A stretch of DNA of 62,617 nt. It comes from Lachnospiraceae bacterium (GTDB lineage: Bacteria; Bacillota; Clostridia; Lachnospirales; Lachnospiraceae). The DNA lies in NCBI GenBank assembly GCA_015056815.1, contig SVFN01000027.1, forward strand, positions 2,581-65,197, given 5' to 3'. The notes beneath the pieces were generated by a model. It made no database searches. It was given only the letters and a program-made list of their open reading frames with translations, and was not told the DNA's origin. The translations under genes were made by a program, and so were the position numbers. Positions 35,336-43,746 of this stretch are shown piece after piece. How positions within the stretch are numbered: position 1 is the first letter of the stretch; each line of letters starts with the position of its first letter.

Positions 35336-35533
35336 TCATTTAAAATCTTCCGAAACTTCCATAAAAGAACGCTTCCCGGCAATATAATCATCATAAACCT
35401 GCTCAGCATCGTTCCCATGAAAGGCCGTGCAAAGCCCACACATATCACAATCCGCAATACACGGAAACCTATCCTTGATATATGCTCTGCGTTCTTCTAT
35501 AGTTGAGTTCTCTATCTTGGGCGCATCTGACAT
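35336..35533 (-). CDS. small Cys-rich protein, 65 aa
   Basis: Encodes MSDAPKIENSTIEERRAYIKDRFPCIADCDMCGLCTAFHGNDAEQVYDDYIAGKR. The cluster C-x3-C-x2-C-x2-C resembles a metal-binding site. The region YDDYIAGKRSFMEVSEDF is shared in shape with the next gene (YQDYIDGKREIKEINAEY). Seventeen bases separate it from AzlC, suggesting co-transcription. Function unknown. Confidence 0.6.
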   Translation of the reverse strand: MSDAPKIENSTIEERRAYIKDRFPCIADCDMCGLCTAFHGNDAEQVYDDYIAGKRSFMEVSEDFK

Positions 35534-35542
35534 ATCCGTACC

Positions 35543-35770
35543 TCACATGATATTCCTGCCCTGGCGGTACTGTTCCATGTATTCTGCGTTGATCTCTTTT
35601 ATCTCGCGCTTGCCGTCAATGTAGTCCTGATAGATATCCCAGGGCGAACCTCCGCCAAGCCAGCAAGACGAACAGTTCTCACATCCCCCTCCACAGTCCA
35701 TGGAGTTCTTAACGATTGCTTCACGTTCTTCTTTTGTAGTATCCTTTATCAGAATAGATTTAATCTCCAT
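35543..35770 (-). CDS. small Cys-rich protein, 75 aa (paralog)
   Basis: Encodes MEIKSILIKDTTKEEREAIVKNSMDCGGGCENCSSCWLGGGSPWDIYQDYIDGKREIKEINAEY. It has Cys in DCGGGCENCSSC, four Cys in the same spacing as the neighbour (C-x3-C-x2-C-x2-C), and the same YxDYIxGKR tail. It precedes its paralog by 9 bases. The pair likely arose by duplication. A metal or redox role is a guess. Confidence 0.6.
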   Translation of the reverse strand: MEIKSILIKDTTKEEREAIVKNSMDCGGGCENCSSCWLGGGSPWDIYQDYIDGKREIKEINAEYMEQYRQGRNIM

Positions 35771-35876
35771 TCCTTCTCTCCGTAGTCAGATAAACTGAAA
35801 TACATTGTATATGCATATTTTTAAAAATGTAAGAATCGTGGAGTTATCCTGGTTCATCAAAAAAATTTTTTTCAAT

Positions 35877-36590
35877 TCATTTATGAGATGTATGTTCATA
35901 CTTAAATCCGTCCGGCAAAACCAGACATAACAGAAAATAAAGAAATGGCGAAACATTTCCCGAACATTGCGAACACAAATAATCCAAAGTTGTAAGATGG
36001 CATCCAAGTGCCTGCCTGATATCAGGTATCAGAGCAAATATTCCCATCAACAAAATTGGTGAAAAACAAATCATTCTTCTTGAATAAATTGTTTTTTTCA
36101 TAATAAGCATTATCAAATGAATAATAAATATTCCGGCTATAGGTATATATAAAATATAAAAGCCCGGCAATATATTGCCGGCATAATTTTCTACAACCCG
36201 TCTTGCTGTTTCTTCATCAAAATGTTGTGCAAGATAAGATACTTCATAAGCTCCAATCCCTACACCATAATGAATAACAAGACCAGTAAAACAAAAGAAC
36301 ATGCTGCATATTTTAAAGCATTTTCTGGTTTTACCATACTCAGGCAAAATAGAATTGTGCATCTCCTCTAATCCATACCAATATCCGAAAACTCCTGCTG
36401 CACCTGTCAACACCAGAAAGATGAGTTTCCATGCCGGATACTGCCCGTCAAAATAAGCTTGTCTTATAAACAATCCGGTATCATTATCGCATGGAGTAAT
36501 CAAACTTAATGTCAGATCTCCGGCCATCATAAATGCTGAACCTATAATCCCAAGTATCAGATTCTTCTTGTTTACATTTAAATCCATCAT
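35877..36590 (-). CDS. polytopic membrane protein, 237 aa (DUF6796-like)
   Basis: Six or seven predicted helices: LILGIIGSAFMMAGDLTLSLI, KLIFLVLTGAAGVFGYWYGL, CSMFFCFTGLVIHYGVGIGAYEV, FYILYIPIAGIFIIHLIMLIM, MICFSPILLMGIFALI and a last one at PFLYFLLCLVLPDGF. It shows the same plan and the motif GD(L/M)(L/T)L as the protein at 39872, so the two are paralogs. The start at 36590 is taken because AAGG lies before it. The family (DUF6796, as far as I recall) has no known function. Confidence 0.65.
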   Translation of the reverse strand: MMDLNVNKKNLILGIIGSAFMMAGDLTLSLITPCDNDTGLFIRQAYFDGQYPAWKLIFLVLTGAAGVFGYWYGLEEMHNSILPEYGKTRKCFKICSMFFCFTGLVIHYGVGIGAYEVSYLAQHFDEETARRVVENYAGNILPGFYILYIPIAGIFIIHLIMLIMKKTIYSRRMICFSPILLMGIFALIPDIRQALGCHLTTLDYLCSQCSGNVSPFLYFLLCLVLPDGFKYEHTSHK

Positions 36591-36755
36591 GTTAATTAAC
36601 CTTAATATCTTTCTCAATTTTCCCTGAAACCCACTTAATCCCAATACAAATAGCTATTTTATAAACAACAGCACAATTCGCTATACCAATAACACATCGC
36701 TTAGTTGATGACTTTTGCAAAAAGTGAGATTCTCTATTATCCTACTCGAATAAAA

Positions 36756-37517
36756 CTACCTTGACTTATATCTCCCCTTATATCCTTTATAGGCAAGGTC
36801 AACTTCCCTTAGCAGTCTCTCGGGTTCCAGAAGAAGCGATCCATGTCCTCGGTTTAAGAATACTTTATGCGCAAAATGATACTTTTTGCGGTCAACTTTT
36901 TTTAAGACATGCTTAAACCCCGGTTCCTTTTCTCCATGCCAGATATAAGAATCCGATCTGTTAAATGCTTCATACTTATAACGATACGGCATCATAGAAT
37001 ACTCGAGATTATATAGTGTCTTTTTTGACGTTTCTTTATATATCATCGAATCAATGTCCTCTCCAAGAATCTTACTGAAAAGTGACATATGTTTAAAAGC
37101 AAATAATTCAATATCTGCCAGAGCCGTAGCAACTATTCTCTTAGGAAGGTCATGCCTGAAGGATGGATATTCCAGTATTGTAAATCCATCAGCTATAGCT
37201 GTGTGCACGGATATTCTCTCATCAAGCAGTATTTCTGTCATGATCATACCACCTAAAGATTCTCCGAGTATGATGTCAATCTTACCGTCAAACCTGTCCA
37301 CCAGCCACTCTGTTATCTTATGTGCTTCATCTATTACACTTATCGCATCTATCTCGGGTTCATCAGTATTGAAACCATCCTCAGCAACAGCTATAACATG
37401 ATATTTCTTTGCAGCCACTTCTATAAATGGTTGAAAGCTTAGTTGCCATGTAGTATCCACTCCATGAAGCAGCAGTAATGTAGTAGGATTTTCTTTTCCA
37501 AATTCAAAGTATTTCAT
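36756..37517 (-). CDS. alpha/beta hydrolase, 253 aa
   Basis: A soluble hydrolase: LLLLHGVDTTWQLSFQPFIEVAAKKYHVIAVAEDGF (oxyanion region), nucleophile elbow GESLGG (Ser about residue 91) and a C-terminal His in NRGHGSLLLEP. Starts at ATG 37517 with GGAG; GTG at 37529 is less likely. It is not close to the esterase domains elsewhere in the window. Substrate unknown. It lies alone between the membrane protein and the IS element. Confidence 0.78.
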   Translation of the reverse strand: MKYFEFGKENPTTLLLLHGVDTTWQLSFQPFIEVAAKKYHVIAVAEDGFNTDEPEIDAISVIDEAHKITEWLVDRFDGKIDIILGESLGGMIMTEILLDERISVHTAIADGFTILEYPSFRHDLPKRIVATALADIELFAFKHMSLFSKILGEDIDSMIYKETSKKTLYNLEYSMMPYRYKYEAFNRSDSYIWHGEKEPGFKHVLKKVDRKKYHFAHKVFLNRGHGSLLLEPERLLREVDLAYKGYKGRYKSR

Positions 37518-37670
37518 GCTGTTTCTCACTCCAATTCTTCTATTTATTCAAAAAACTCTATAGCATAACAGCCAGTCCAGGAAACATAAATGTAGGAATC
37601 GCATTAAAAACACATGCCCATCTTTTCTACTTCCTTTACTCCTCTATTTATCTCCAGATAAAAAACTTAA

Positions 37671-38907
37671 CCTAAATTATTCATGATTGCGTCGTGAAAG
37701 CGGCTGAAAGCCACATTGTTACTGCATTTTAACTGAATATTGCTTTTCACTTATCAAGTGAATGAAAAAAGAGCATCCAACTGTGGTAAAATTAAGGTGT
37801 CGAATCTTAAATAATAACCCAAAAGGAGCCCTTTATGAGTATTGTAAACACCTTAGCACTTAAAAGCAATAGACAGATTAAAATAAATTTTGATGGAGGC
37901 GATTTATCCTCCGATGCAGGACTTCTCCTGATAAAAGAATTCGCTGCAAGGATCGGCTTCACCAAGCTGATTACAAAGAAATTTAAAACCAATGATACGT
38001 CAGTGCGTTTCCACAAGGACGATGAAAACCTGATGCAGATAAATTTATAGAACCCCTTTTTCAGGAATATCTGGAAAGAGGCATCAAAACATACCTTCGT
38101 GGTGACAGTGGATTCTCATCTCCCAAACTTTATAAAACCTGTGAGATGAATGGCTGTTCCTATGACATCCGCTTAAAACAGAATTCTTCACTTATGGCTC
38201 TTGCTTCGGATAAAGATGAAGAGTTATACAAAGCAACCAGGGAGGACAAAATCAGCTATGCTGCAACTTATGGTGAATTTCTGTATCAGGCCGGCTCATG
38301 GGATTATCCAGGGCGTGTGGTTTTCAAGATTGAAAAGCCATATGGTCAGCTAACACATATGTATACTTTTATTGTTACAAACATGGATATGGAACCTTAT
38401 CAGGTCATCCAGTTTTACTATGGACGTGGCAAGATGGAAAATTTCATAAAAGAGGGCAAAAGTGGAATTGACTTTGCTGCAGTCAGCAGTCATTCCAAAG
38501 TAGTAAATGCCAACCGCATGAGACTTCATATGCTTGCCTACAACTTATTCAATTGGTTTAGACGACTGGTACTCCCTGCAAATATGCGAAAACAACAGGT
38601 CGATACCATTCGTTTAAAGCTGATAAAGATTGCTGCGCGAGCAGTCCGTTCAGCAAGATATATAACATTCAAACTATGCAGTAGCTGCCCTTATAAACAG
38701 GAGTTCTACAGGACGATGGAGAATATCCACCAGCTGACTGTACAGTTGGAATAGCAACTATTAACGCACCTTGACAGTTCAAAATAACTCAATCGGATTT
38801 CATGGGGATAGTCTACCCATTTTTGCGTAGAAATCGATTGATTTTATAGGAACTGGGGCAAGGTTTTGGAGAATTGAGCATTTTTATATGCTCATGAATA
38901 ATTCAGG
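37671..38907 (+). mobile_element. IS1380-family element with internal deletion
   Basis: Bounded by inverted repeats CCTAAATTATTCATGA (37671-37686) and TCATGAATAATTCAGG (38892-38907), 15 of 16 matched. The length (1237 bp) is shorter than usual for the family (about 1.7 kb) because the transposase gene has lost its middle. Flanking direct repeats are not clear. Confidence 0.7.
37835..38754 (+). pseudogene. IS1380-type transposase, internally deleted
   Basis: The N-terminal 65 or so residues (NTLALKSNRQIKINFDGGDLSSDAGLLLIKEFAARIGF) are joined near 38035 to a later segment. In another frame the sequence reads DKFIEPLFQEYLERGIKTYLRGDSGFSSPKLYKTCEMNGCSYDIRLK and continues to the C-terminus (FIKEGKSGIDFAAVSSHSKVVNANRMRLHMLAYNLFNWFRRLVLP). 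About 130 residues of the DDE region are missing and the frame is shifted, so it cannot act. Confidence 0.8.
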
Positions 38908-38970
38908 ATAAATTATCAAACTCTTGCTCATTTCCGCACAAATCTCCTGTTAAATATATTCCGGGTTTCA

Positions 38971-39462
38971 TTACGATACCCTTGTGATTATAGCTGCCAC
39001 GATAAGACTAACTACCGGAAACCCTATTATCCTTGCCAGCTGCTTCTTCCAGTTAAATCCAAACTGCTTGTACCCTTCACACCCCGCAGTTTCCGGAAAT
39101 ACGTTCTGAAAAAATCGCGACTTTGTAATGAGCCACCAGTCAAGACAGATAATGTCAAATGCCTTATATCCCATAAGAAGAATAAGGTACCTTACAAAAA
39201 CCTGAACAAAGCTGAAATTATTTTTTGCAGAATCAATGCCAGCATATATCAGCACTCCCAACAGCCCAAGAAAAATAACCACAGCTGAGATATAGCCAAG
39301 TGCTGTCTTCCATTTAGGATAGTCCGGCCTACTCCTGATAACTGTTTTTATATCCTCTGGCATAGAAGTAACAGCAAATTTCGGTATCATAAACACACCG
39401 ACCAGAATATATAAAACTGCGAGGATAAGAAATATCCCCAGCAATATAAATGTAGTTAACAA
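38971..39462 (-). CDS. small membrane protein, 163 aa
   Basis: Four predicted helices: FILLGIFLILAVLYILVGVFMI, ALGYISAVVIFLGLLGVLIYAG, FVRYLILLMGYKAFDIICLDW, and ARIIGFPVVSLIVAAIITRV. No family recognised. Hydrophilic loop PEDIKTVIRSRPDYPKWK between the first two. It lies downstream of the IS element end on the minus strand. Confidence 0.55.
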   Translation of the reverse strand: MLTTFILLGIFLILAVLYILVGVFMIPKFAVTSMPEDIKTVIRSRPDYPKWKTALGYISAVVIFLGLLGVLIYAGIDSAKNNFSFVQVFVRYLILLMGYKAFDIICLDWWLITKSRFFQNVFPETAGCEGYKQFGFNWKKQLARIIGFPVVSLIVAAIITRVS

Positions 39463-39637
39463 ATGCTCATTCTCCCTCGCTCACGAGTGTACAAACAAAC
39501 TGCCGATTTGTCTTAATCTATTATCCTACTGAAATATATTGCGGGATAACGCTCCTTTGATTATCTCAGCAAACTGCTGATTTGTTTTTTTCGTTATCCC
39601 GGAAGTCATCTTCCGATATTATATCTTTATCCCGAAA

Positions 39638-39856
39638 TTAACGACCCCAATTACTTTTATCTTCCGGATTTTCTCCCCAGTCATCGCACTGTGCCATATA
39701 TGCATTATCAAAAGCCCCATAAAAATAAAGCTTGATAAATGACTCAAAATCAGGGAACATTACCGCTCCTGCGATATCAGCATCTTTTCCAATATACTCT
39801 TCATCTTCCCAATCAAATACTTCATGATCAAACCATCTGATTTGCCAGGTATGCAA
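39638..39856 (-). CDS. short acidic frame, doubtful
   Basis: A 72-residue frame reading EVFDWEDEEYIGKDADIAGAVMFPDFESFIKLYFYGAFDNAYMAQCDDWGENPEDKSNW, beginning only with TTG. The preceding RBS (AAAGGAGAG) instead serves an ATG in another frame that stops after 15 residues (MKIVLIIAYLANQMV), so a frameshift may have broken a slightly longer gene. It may be a real small acidic protein or a remnant. Confidence 0.35.
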   Translation of the reverse strand: MHTWQIRWFDHEVFDWEDEEYIGKDADIAGAVMFPDFESFIKLYFYGAFDNAYMAQCDDWGENPEDKSNWGR

Positions 39857-39871
39857 TGATAAGTACTATCT

Positions 39872-40570
39872 TCATTTTCTCTCCTTTGGCATGTTTATAA
39901 GTAGCCCGGTAAATGTCACAAGACTTCCAAAGCTCAGCCATCCCGTAGAGAGCGCATATGCCCAGGAGCGGTTCCCTACAAGTCTCATGGCTGCAATATC
40001 GGCGAAGCCAATCAGCATTGTAAATATGAAACACCACTTGGGATACGGTGTCTTTCCTTTTGCAAACGCCATTATCTGAGCAATATTCATCACCAGGAAA
40101 AATACAAAGAATATTCCCGAAACGGGAATCAGAAAATACTTTGCGAATTTCATTGTTTCTTCTATTGTAATGCCCGGATCTATCCTATATAACGCATTGT
40201 GATAATATATAGTCGCGCAACACATGACATGGCAGAATGATCCAAAGGCAAGCATACCTATTAGCCCGGCCCTATAAACATGAGCGTAGCTATCTGATAC
40301 GGACGCTATGATCCGATACACACCAAAGAAACACATTGTCTCCAAAGTGATCCCGGTCATCCCCAATAGTCCCGACCATAATATCCTAATATCTGAAACC
40401 GTCAAGTATCTTGAGAAATATTGTTCCATTCCCGACAGCGACATATCTGCTGTTCCCCATCCAAGAAGCATATCTCCACCGACAAGCGCTAAAAGCGACG
40501 CAAAAATACCAATTTTAAACAAATGCGATATTCTGTCCCAGTCCGGATTCCTGTACTCATTTACATACAT
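39872..40570 (-). CDS. polytopic membrane protein, 232 aa (DUF6796-like paralog)
   Basis: Six or seven helices: LFKIGIFASLLALVGGDMLLGW, ILWSGLLGMTGITLETMCFFGVY, AGLIGMLAFGSFCHVMCCATIYY, FLIPVSGIFFVFFLVMNIAQIMAF, CFIFTMLIGFADIAAMRL, STGWLSFGSLVTFTGLLI. Shares layout and the GGDMLLGW motif with the protein at 35877. It follows the reductase/methyltransferase fusion by 22 bases and seems to be the last clear gene of that operon. Function unknown. Confidence 0.65.
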   Translation of the reverse strand: MYVNEYRNPDWDRISHLFKIGIFASLLALVGGDMLLGWGTADMSLSGMEQYFSRYLTVSDIRILWSGLLGMTGITLETMCFFGVYRIIASVSDSYAHVYRAGLIGMLAFGSFCHVMCCATIYYHNALYRIDPGITIEETMKFAKYFLIPVSGIFFVFFLVMNIAQIMAFAKGKTPYPKWCFIFTMLIGFADIAAMRLVGNRSWAYALSTGWLSFGSLVTFTGLLINMPKERK

Positions 40571-40592
40571 CGTTATTCACCAACCTTCCCCT

Positions 40593-42155
40593 CTACTTCT
40601 TTGCTATGCACTGAAATGTAAACGGCGAGATCTTTCTGTATTTAACCTTTTTGAATCTGGCTGTTTTCACTAATTCCAGTATCTCATCCCTGTTATACAT
40701 CTTCACGTCCCCAGCTTTCATGCGTGGAAAACAGAAATTCGCAATAGTCCTAACAGGTGGTGCACAGTCCATGTCATTAAGAAGCAGATATCCGCCTTTT
40801 TTCATTATCCGGTACATTTCATTGACAGCCTTCTGAGGATGGGGATAGTGATGAATGCTCATGTTACAGGTGACAACCTGATATTGTTCATCCTCAAGCG
40901 GCATGTTCTCGGAATCTCCGACCGTTGCAGTAATATTTTCTGATAGTCTGCTTTTAGTCTCCTCTATCATCTCTTCTGAAAGGTCAAGTGCATTAAGCTG
41001 AACCTCCGGAAAAAGTCTTGACACTTCACTCAAAAAGGCTCCCGGACCACATCCGATGTCTATCAGGTTCTCCGGTTTTATCTTTTTGATGATCGAAAAA
41101 GCAAATTTATAATCATGTCTCCAATATCCACCGCAGGCCAATTTAGATCGTCTATGGCTATTAAAATATTCCCTTGACTTAGTCTTTGCGTCATTAGTAT
41201 TTTGTGGAGCGTAATCATCGGCATTCTCAAATGCGGGAAGCGCCCACTTTCTCATCTCATCCCAGGTGGGCATCTGAATCCCCGGATTATCCTTGCGATA
41301 TTTTTCAAACAGCTCGTCCAGATATTTCATCTCACGTACGCCATTTTGGCAATGATCGGATACCATAAGTTTGCCCAAAACAGTTTTGGACATCACGCTG
41401 TACAGCAAATGCATTGCCTTTTTCTTAGCGCCACCTGCATAATAGCTGTCTTCTCCCGGCGGCATTACCGGTATCCGCTGATCCTTCAGATAGTCAAAAC
41501 ACTCTCCGGTTGCATCCATGACCATTCGAATCTGTCTGCCCGTAGCCTTTTTCAGGTCACAATCAAGATGATAACTCAGATAACAATACGGCATTATCTC
41601 TGCTATGTGATACATATAGTATGCGTACATGTTATCAACCGGCGTGATCTTATAACCACTGACATTAAATGCTTTTTTCAGTTTCAGGATTTCTAAATCA
41701 GACGGTTTCCTGCTCAGACCTCCAACCGTAAGATCTGTTACCGGAAGACGTCCTGCTACAGTAACGCCATCTTCCCTGTGTCCTGCCGAGCCTTGAAAAC
41801 CATAAAGATGGGGTATATTTTTGAGTGCTTCTTCGCACTTATCTGTTTCCATGTTGTTGCCGACAAGTACGAGCAGATCAGTATTCAATGACGACAATAC
41901 CGGGAGGAGCGTCAATTGCTGTTGCCCCTGCAAGACGGAAAATACGATATCATAATGCCTCTCATTTGCTTCCTTTACGATTCTTGGATGATCGACTGTT
42001 GTTTTCTTCTGAAGATAGTGCCTGATCACAAGCCCGTTTTTACTAAGTTCCTCGTACGTGGATCTTGCAACTACAGTCACGTCATTTCCTGCCTTGCATA
42101 AATAATGAGCCATAAGTGATCCTATCGCACCGACTCCTAATACCAGTATTTTCAT
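40593..42155 (-). CDS. fusion: ketopantoate-reductase-like domain + SAM methyltransferase
   Basis: A 520-residue two-enzyme protein. Residues 1-300 or so match the ApbA/PanE 2-dehydropantoate reductase fold: dinucleotide motif VGAIGSLMAHYLCKAG (residues 8-23), and the C-terminal helical half with VDNMYAYYMYHIAEIMPYCYLSYHL. Residues about 330-520 form a class I methyltransferase: LIDIGCGPGAFLSEVSRLFP (about 365-380), ALDLSEEMIEETKSRL, NMSIHHYPHPQKAVNEMYRIMKKGGYLLLNDMD. Such reductases normally end near residue 310, so this is a real fusion unless the stop was lost. The reductase part resembles PanE-type proteins that act on other keto substrates. It sits between ATC-hydrolase copy 2 and the membrane protein, in the TetR-operator operon. 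Confidence 0.82.
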   Translation of the reverse strand: MKILVLGVGAIGSLMAHYLCKAGNDVTVVARSTYEELSKNGLVIRHYLQKKTTVDHPRIVKEANERHYDIVFSVLQGQQQLTLLPVLSSLNTDLLVLVGNNMETDKCEEALKNIPHLYGFQGSAGHREDGVTVAGRLPVTDLTVGGLSRKPSDLEILKLKKAFNVSGYKITPVDNMYAYYMYHIAEIMPYCYLSYHLDCDLKKATGRQIRMVMDATGECFDYLKDQRIPVMPPGEDSYYAGGAKKKAMHLLYSVMSKTVLGKLMVSDHCQNGVREMKYLDELFEKYRKDNPGIQMPTWDEMRKWALPAFENADDYAPQNTNDAKTKSREYFNSHRRSKLACGGYWRHDYKFAFSIIKKIKPENLIDIGCGPGAFLSEVSRLFPEVQLNALDLSEEMIEETKSRLSENITATVGDSENMPLEDEQYQVVTCNMSIHHYPHPQKAVNEMYRIMKKGGYLLLNDMDCAPPVRTIANFCFPRMKAGDVKMYNRDEILELVKTARFKKVKYRKISPFTFQCIAKK

Positions 42156-42186
42156 CGCAGACTCCTCCGTTTTTTCTTGTCTTTCC

Positions 42187-42771
42187 TTATATAGATTTGT
42201 CTAGTCTGTAATCACAGCAGTCATCACCCTCTGCAACTGACTTTGTTCTTTGATAATCAACTCCGCGAAAGCCGTTCATGTACTCTTTATCCATGCAGCA
42301 GATCATCTGTACCGCTTTTGGGGCTCCGAGTGCTTTTGCTTTGTCGTATAGCGGACAAGCTACAACATCCATATAACATTTATCCTTTTCAACCCGCAGG
42401 TTTTTAACATCATATCCGGAACTCATCTTAGCGGCTATCTTATCCATATTCTTCCACATAAGATCAGGCATCCCCGGTAGTGACGTGATCCTGCCAAACA
42501 TCTTTTTTAATTTCAATCCCGTTTTTGTTCCATACGAACGCATAACCCCAAGAGCCTCTCCCGGTGCATAGTGTTCGATTGCCCGATATATTGAAACTGC
42601 CGGAAACACATACGATCTGCTTGTTTTATCAGCATCAGGCTCATCTGTTTCAAGTTTATGATATTCGGAATTGGCATACTTCCAGATTTCATCAGACTTA
42701 TTCACACCATACTTTACCGTCAGTTCGCTTTTTATTCCCTTAAATGTGCTTTTATTTAGATAGTTCTTCAT
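42187..42771 (-). CDS. ATC-hydrolase family protein, 194 aa (copy 2)
   Basis: Same family as 28477-29109, with the C-terminal Cys signature GDDCCDYRL and CMDKEYMNGF. N-terminal MKNYLNKSTFKGIKSELTVKYGVNKSDEIWKYANSEY. The start at 42771 overlaps the upstream small gene as ATGA, which is strong support. The two copies are only distantly alike. Operon with the reductase/methyltransferase fusion and the membrane protein; operators upstream at 42972 and 43069. Confidence 0.78.
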   Translation of the reverse strand: MKNYLNKSTFKGIKSELTVKYGVNKSDEIWKYANSEYHKLETDEPDADKTSRSYVFPAVSIYRAIEHYAPGEALGVMRSYGTKTGLKLKKMFGRITSLPGMPDLMWKNMDKIAAKMSSGYDVKNLRVEKDKCYMDVVACPLYDKAKALGAPKAVQMICCMDKEYMNGFRGVDYQRTKSVAEGDDCCDYRLDKSI

Positions 42772-42929
42772 TTTCTGCCCCCTATCTCCATGAAAACTAA
42801 CAGAAACCAAATGATCATGCTCTCGCTCATCAGTCCGTTAATAAAGCCAAGTCTGAATCCGCTCTCCGCCATCATCATGGATATTCCTTTAAGAATTCCA
42901 AATATCACAAGAACATTCGTAAATGCCAT
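42768..42929 (-). CDS. small membrane protein, about 53 aa
   Basis: The frame reads MAFTNVLVIFGILKGISMMMAESGFRLGFINGLMSESMIIWFLLVFMEIGGRK from ATG 42929, two predicted helices. It extends upstream to GTG 43007 but would then cover an operator-like palindrome (42972-42987), so the shorter start is preferred. Its stop overlaps the ATG of ATC-hydrolase copy 2 (ATGA), so both are translated from one message. Could instead be the end of a larger decayed gene. Confidence 0.45.
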   Translation of the reverse strand: MAFTNVLVIFGILKGISMMMAESGFRLGFINGLMSESMIIWFLLVFMEIGGRK

Positions 42930-42971
42930 CCTCTTCTTAAATATCGTATTACCGGTAATCTCACGAATGTA

Positions 42972-42987
42972 GTTAGGCGCCGCTAAC
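42972..42987. promoter_or_regulatory. TetR-type operator-like palindrome
   Basis: GTTAGGCGCCGCTAAC, same length and ends as the operators at 29146, 33732 and 43069. It lies 43 bases upstream of the likely start of the small membrane gene. Confidence 0.55.
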
Positions 42988-43068
42988 ACATCAGCAAAAG
43001 AAAACACCGCCTTTAGCGGCGTACAATCGTTTTATCGCCCCATATTTCATTAGACCAATGCAATATGG

Positions 43069-43106
43069 GTTAGCGTTTGCTAACATTAATAATAACACTC
43101 GTTAGC
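43069..43106. promoter_or_regulatory. TetR-type operator pair before the second ATC operon
   Basis: GTTAGCGTTTGCTAAC at 43069-43084, followed by a second arm GTTAGC at 43101-43106 that pairs with the GCTAAC ending the first palindrome. Two sites within 40 bases suggest tight control of the operon 42929-39872. Confidence 0.6.
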
Positions 43107-43117
43107 TTGTTTGTCTA

Positions 43118-43732
43118 TCAAAATTCTACTGCTTCTATTTTTGTATCATTTCCTTCAATCACTTCCAGTATTTCATCGTGAACCAAATGCTTTAATGCAT
43201 CCGCATTCTTCTTGTCGGTTCTGTAAACAACCTTTGAGATACCTTTCGTTCCGTTTTTATGCACATAGTTCTCAGGCTTGGGATCAATGTTAAAATAGCT
43301 CATCAGAAACGGCATATTGTAGTCATGGGTAAAATAGCACTTATATCTCAGATCCCTGCCCTTTGTATCTACTCGCTTGAGATTCCTCATATAAGTTCCC
43401 TCAATACCGACTGAGTTCAGATATGCAATCTCTTCTTCAAGACCACCAGAATCCTTCTCGATACACAGGCTTGTCCACCCTTCAGGCACATTCGCCCAGT
43501 AGTCGAACCTATTCATGAACTCACCTTTCCCGAAAAATCTCATTATCTTCCTTGACGACGCACTCATCCCTCCATCTTTAAGCAGTTCAATATATGGCCC
43601 TTCGCTGAAATAGATCAGTGCATTCGTAGGGTTCTTCATTCTGCCATACTCTACGGTAAATCCTTTATCGCGCCATTCTTTTACAGCGGCATCCAGATCT
43701 TTTACAACATAAATCACATGTCCAAGTCGCAT
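43118..43732 (-). CDS. VOC/glyoxalase-like protein, 204 aa
   Basis: Starts MRLGHVIYVVKDLDAAVKEWRDKGFTVEYG, the first beta-alpha-beta unit of the vicinal oxygen chelate fold, with DLDAAVKEWRDKGF as the typical pattern, and ALIYFSEGPYIELLKDGG as the second strand block. Such proteins act on small carbonyl compounds or bind metals. It follows the transporter remnant at 43747 by 14 bases on the same strand. Substrate unknown. Confidence 0.75.
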   Translation of the reverse strand: MRLGHVIYVVKDLDAAVKEWRDKGFTVEYGRMKNPTNALIYFSEGPYIELLKDGGMSASSRKIMRFFGKGEFMNRFDYWANVPEGWTSLCIEKDSGGLEEEIAYLNSVGIEGTYMRNLKRVDTKGRDLRYKCYFTHDYNMPFLMSYFNIDPKPENYVHKNGTKGISKVVYRTDKKNADALKHLVHDEILEVIEGNDTKIEAVEF

Positions 43733-43746
43733 CGTTCTCCTCCTGA

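Noticed and set aside
37660-38915. Target-site duplication for the IS1380 element
   Set aside because: The bases next to the ends (TTAA on the left, ATAA on the right) do not match, so no duplication is claimed.
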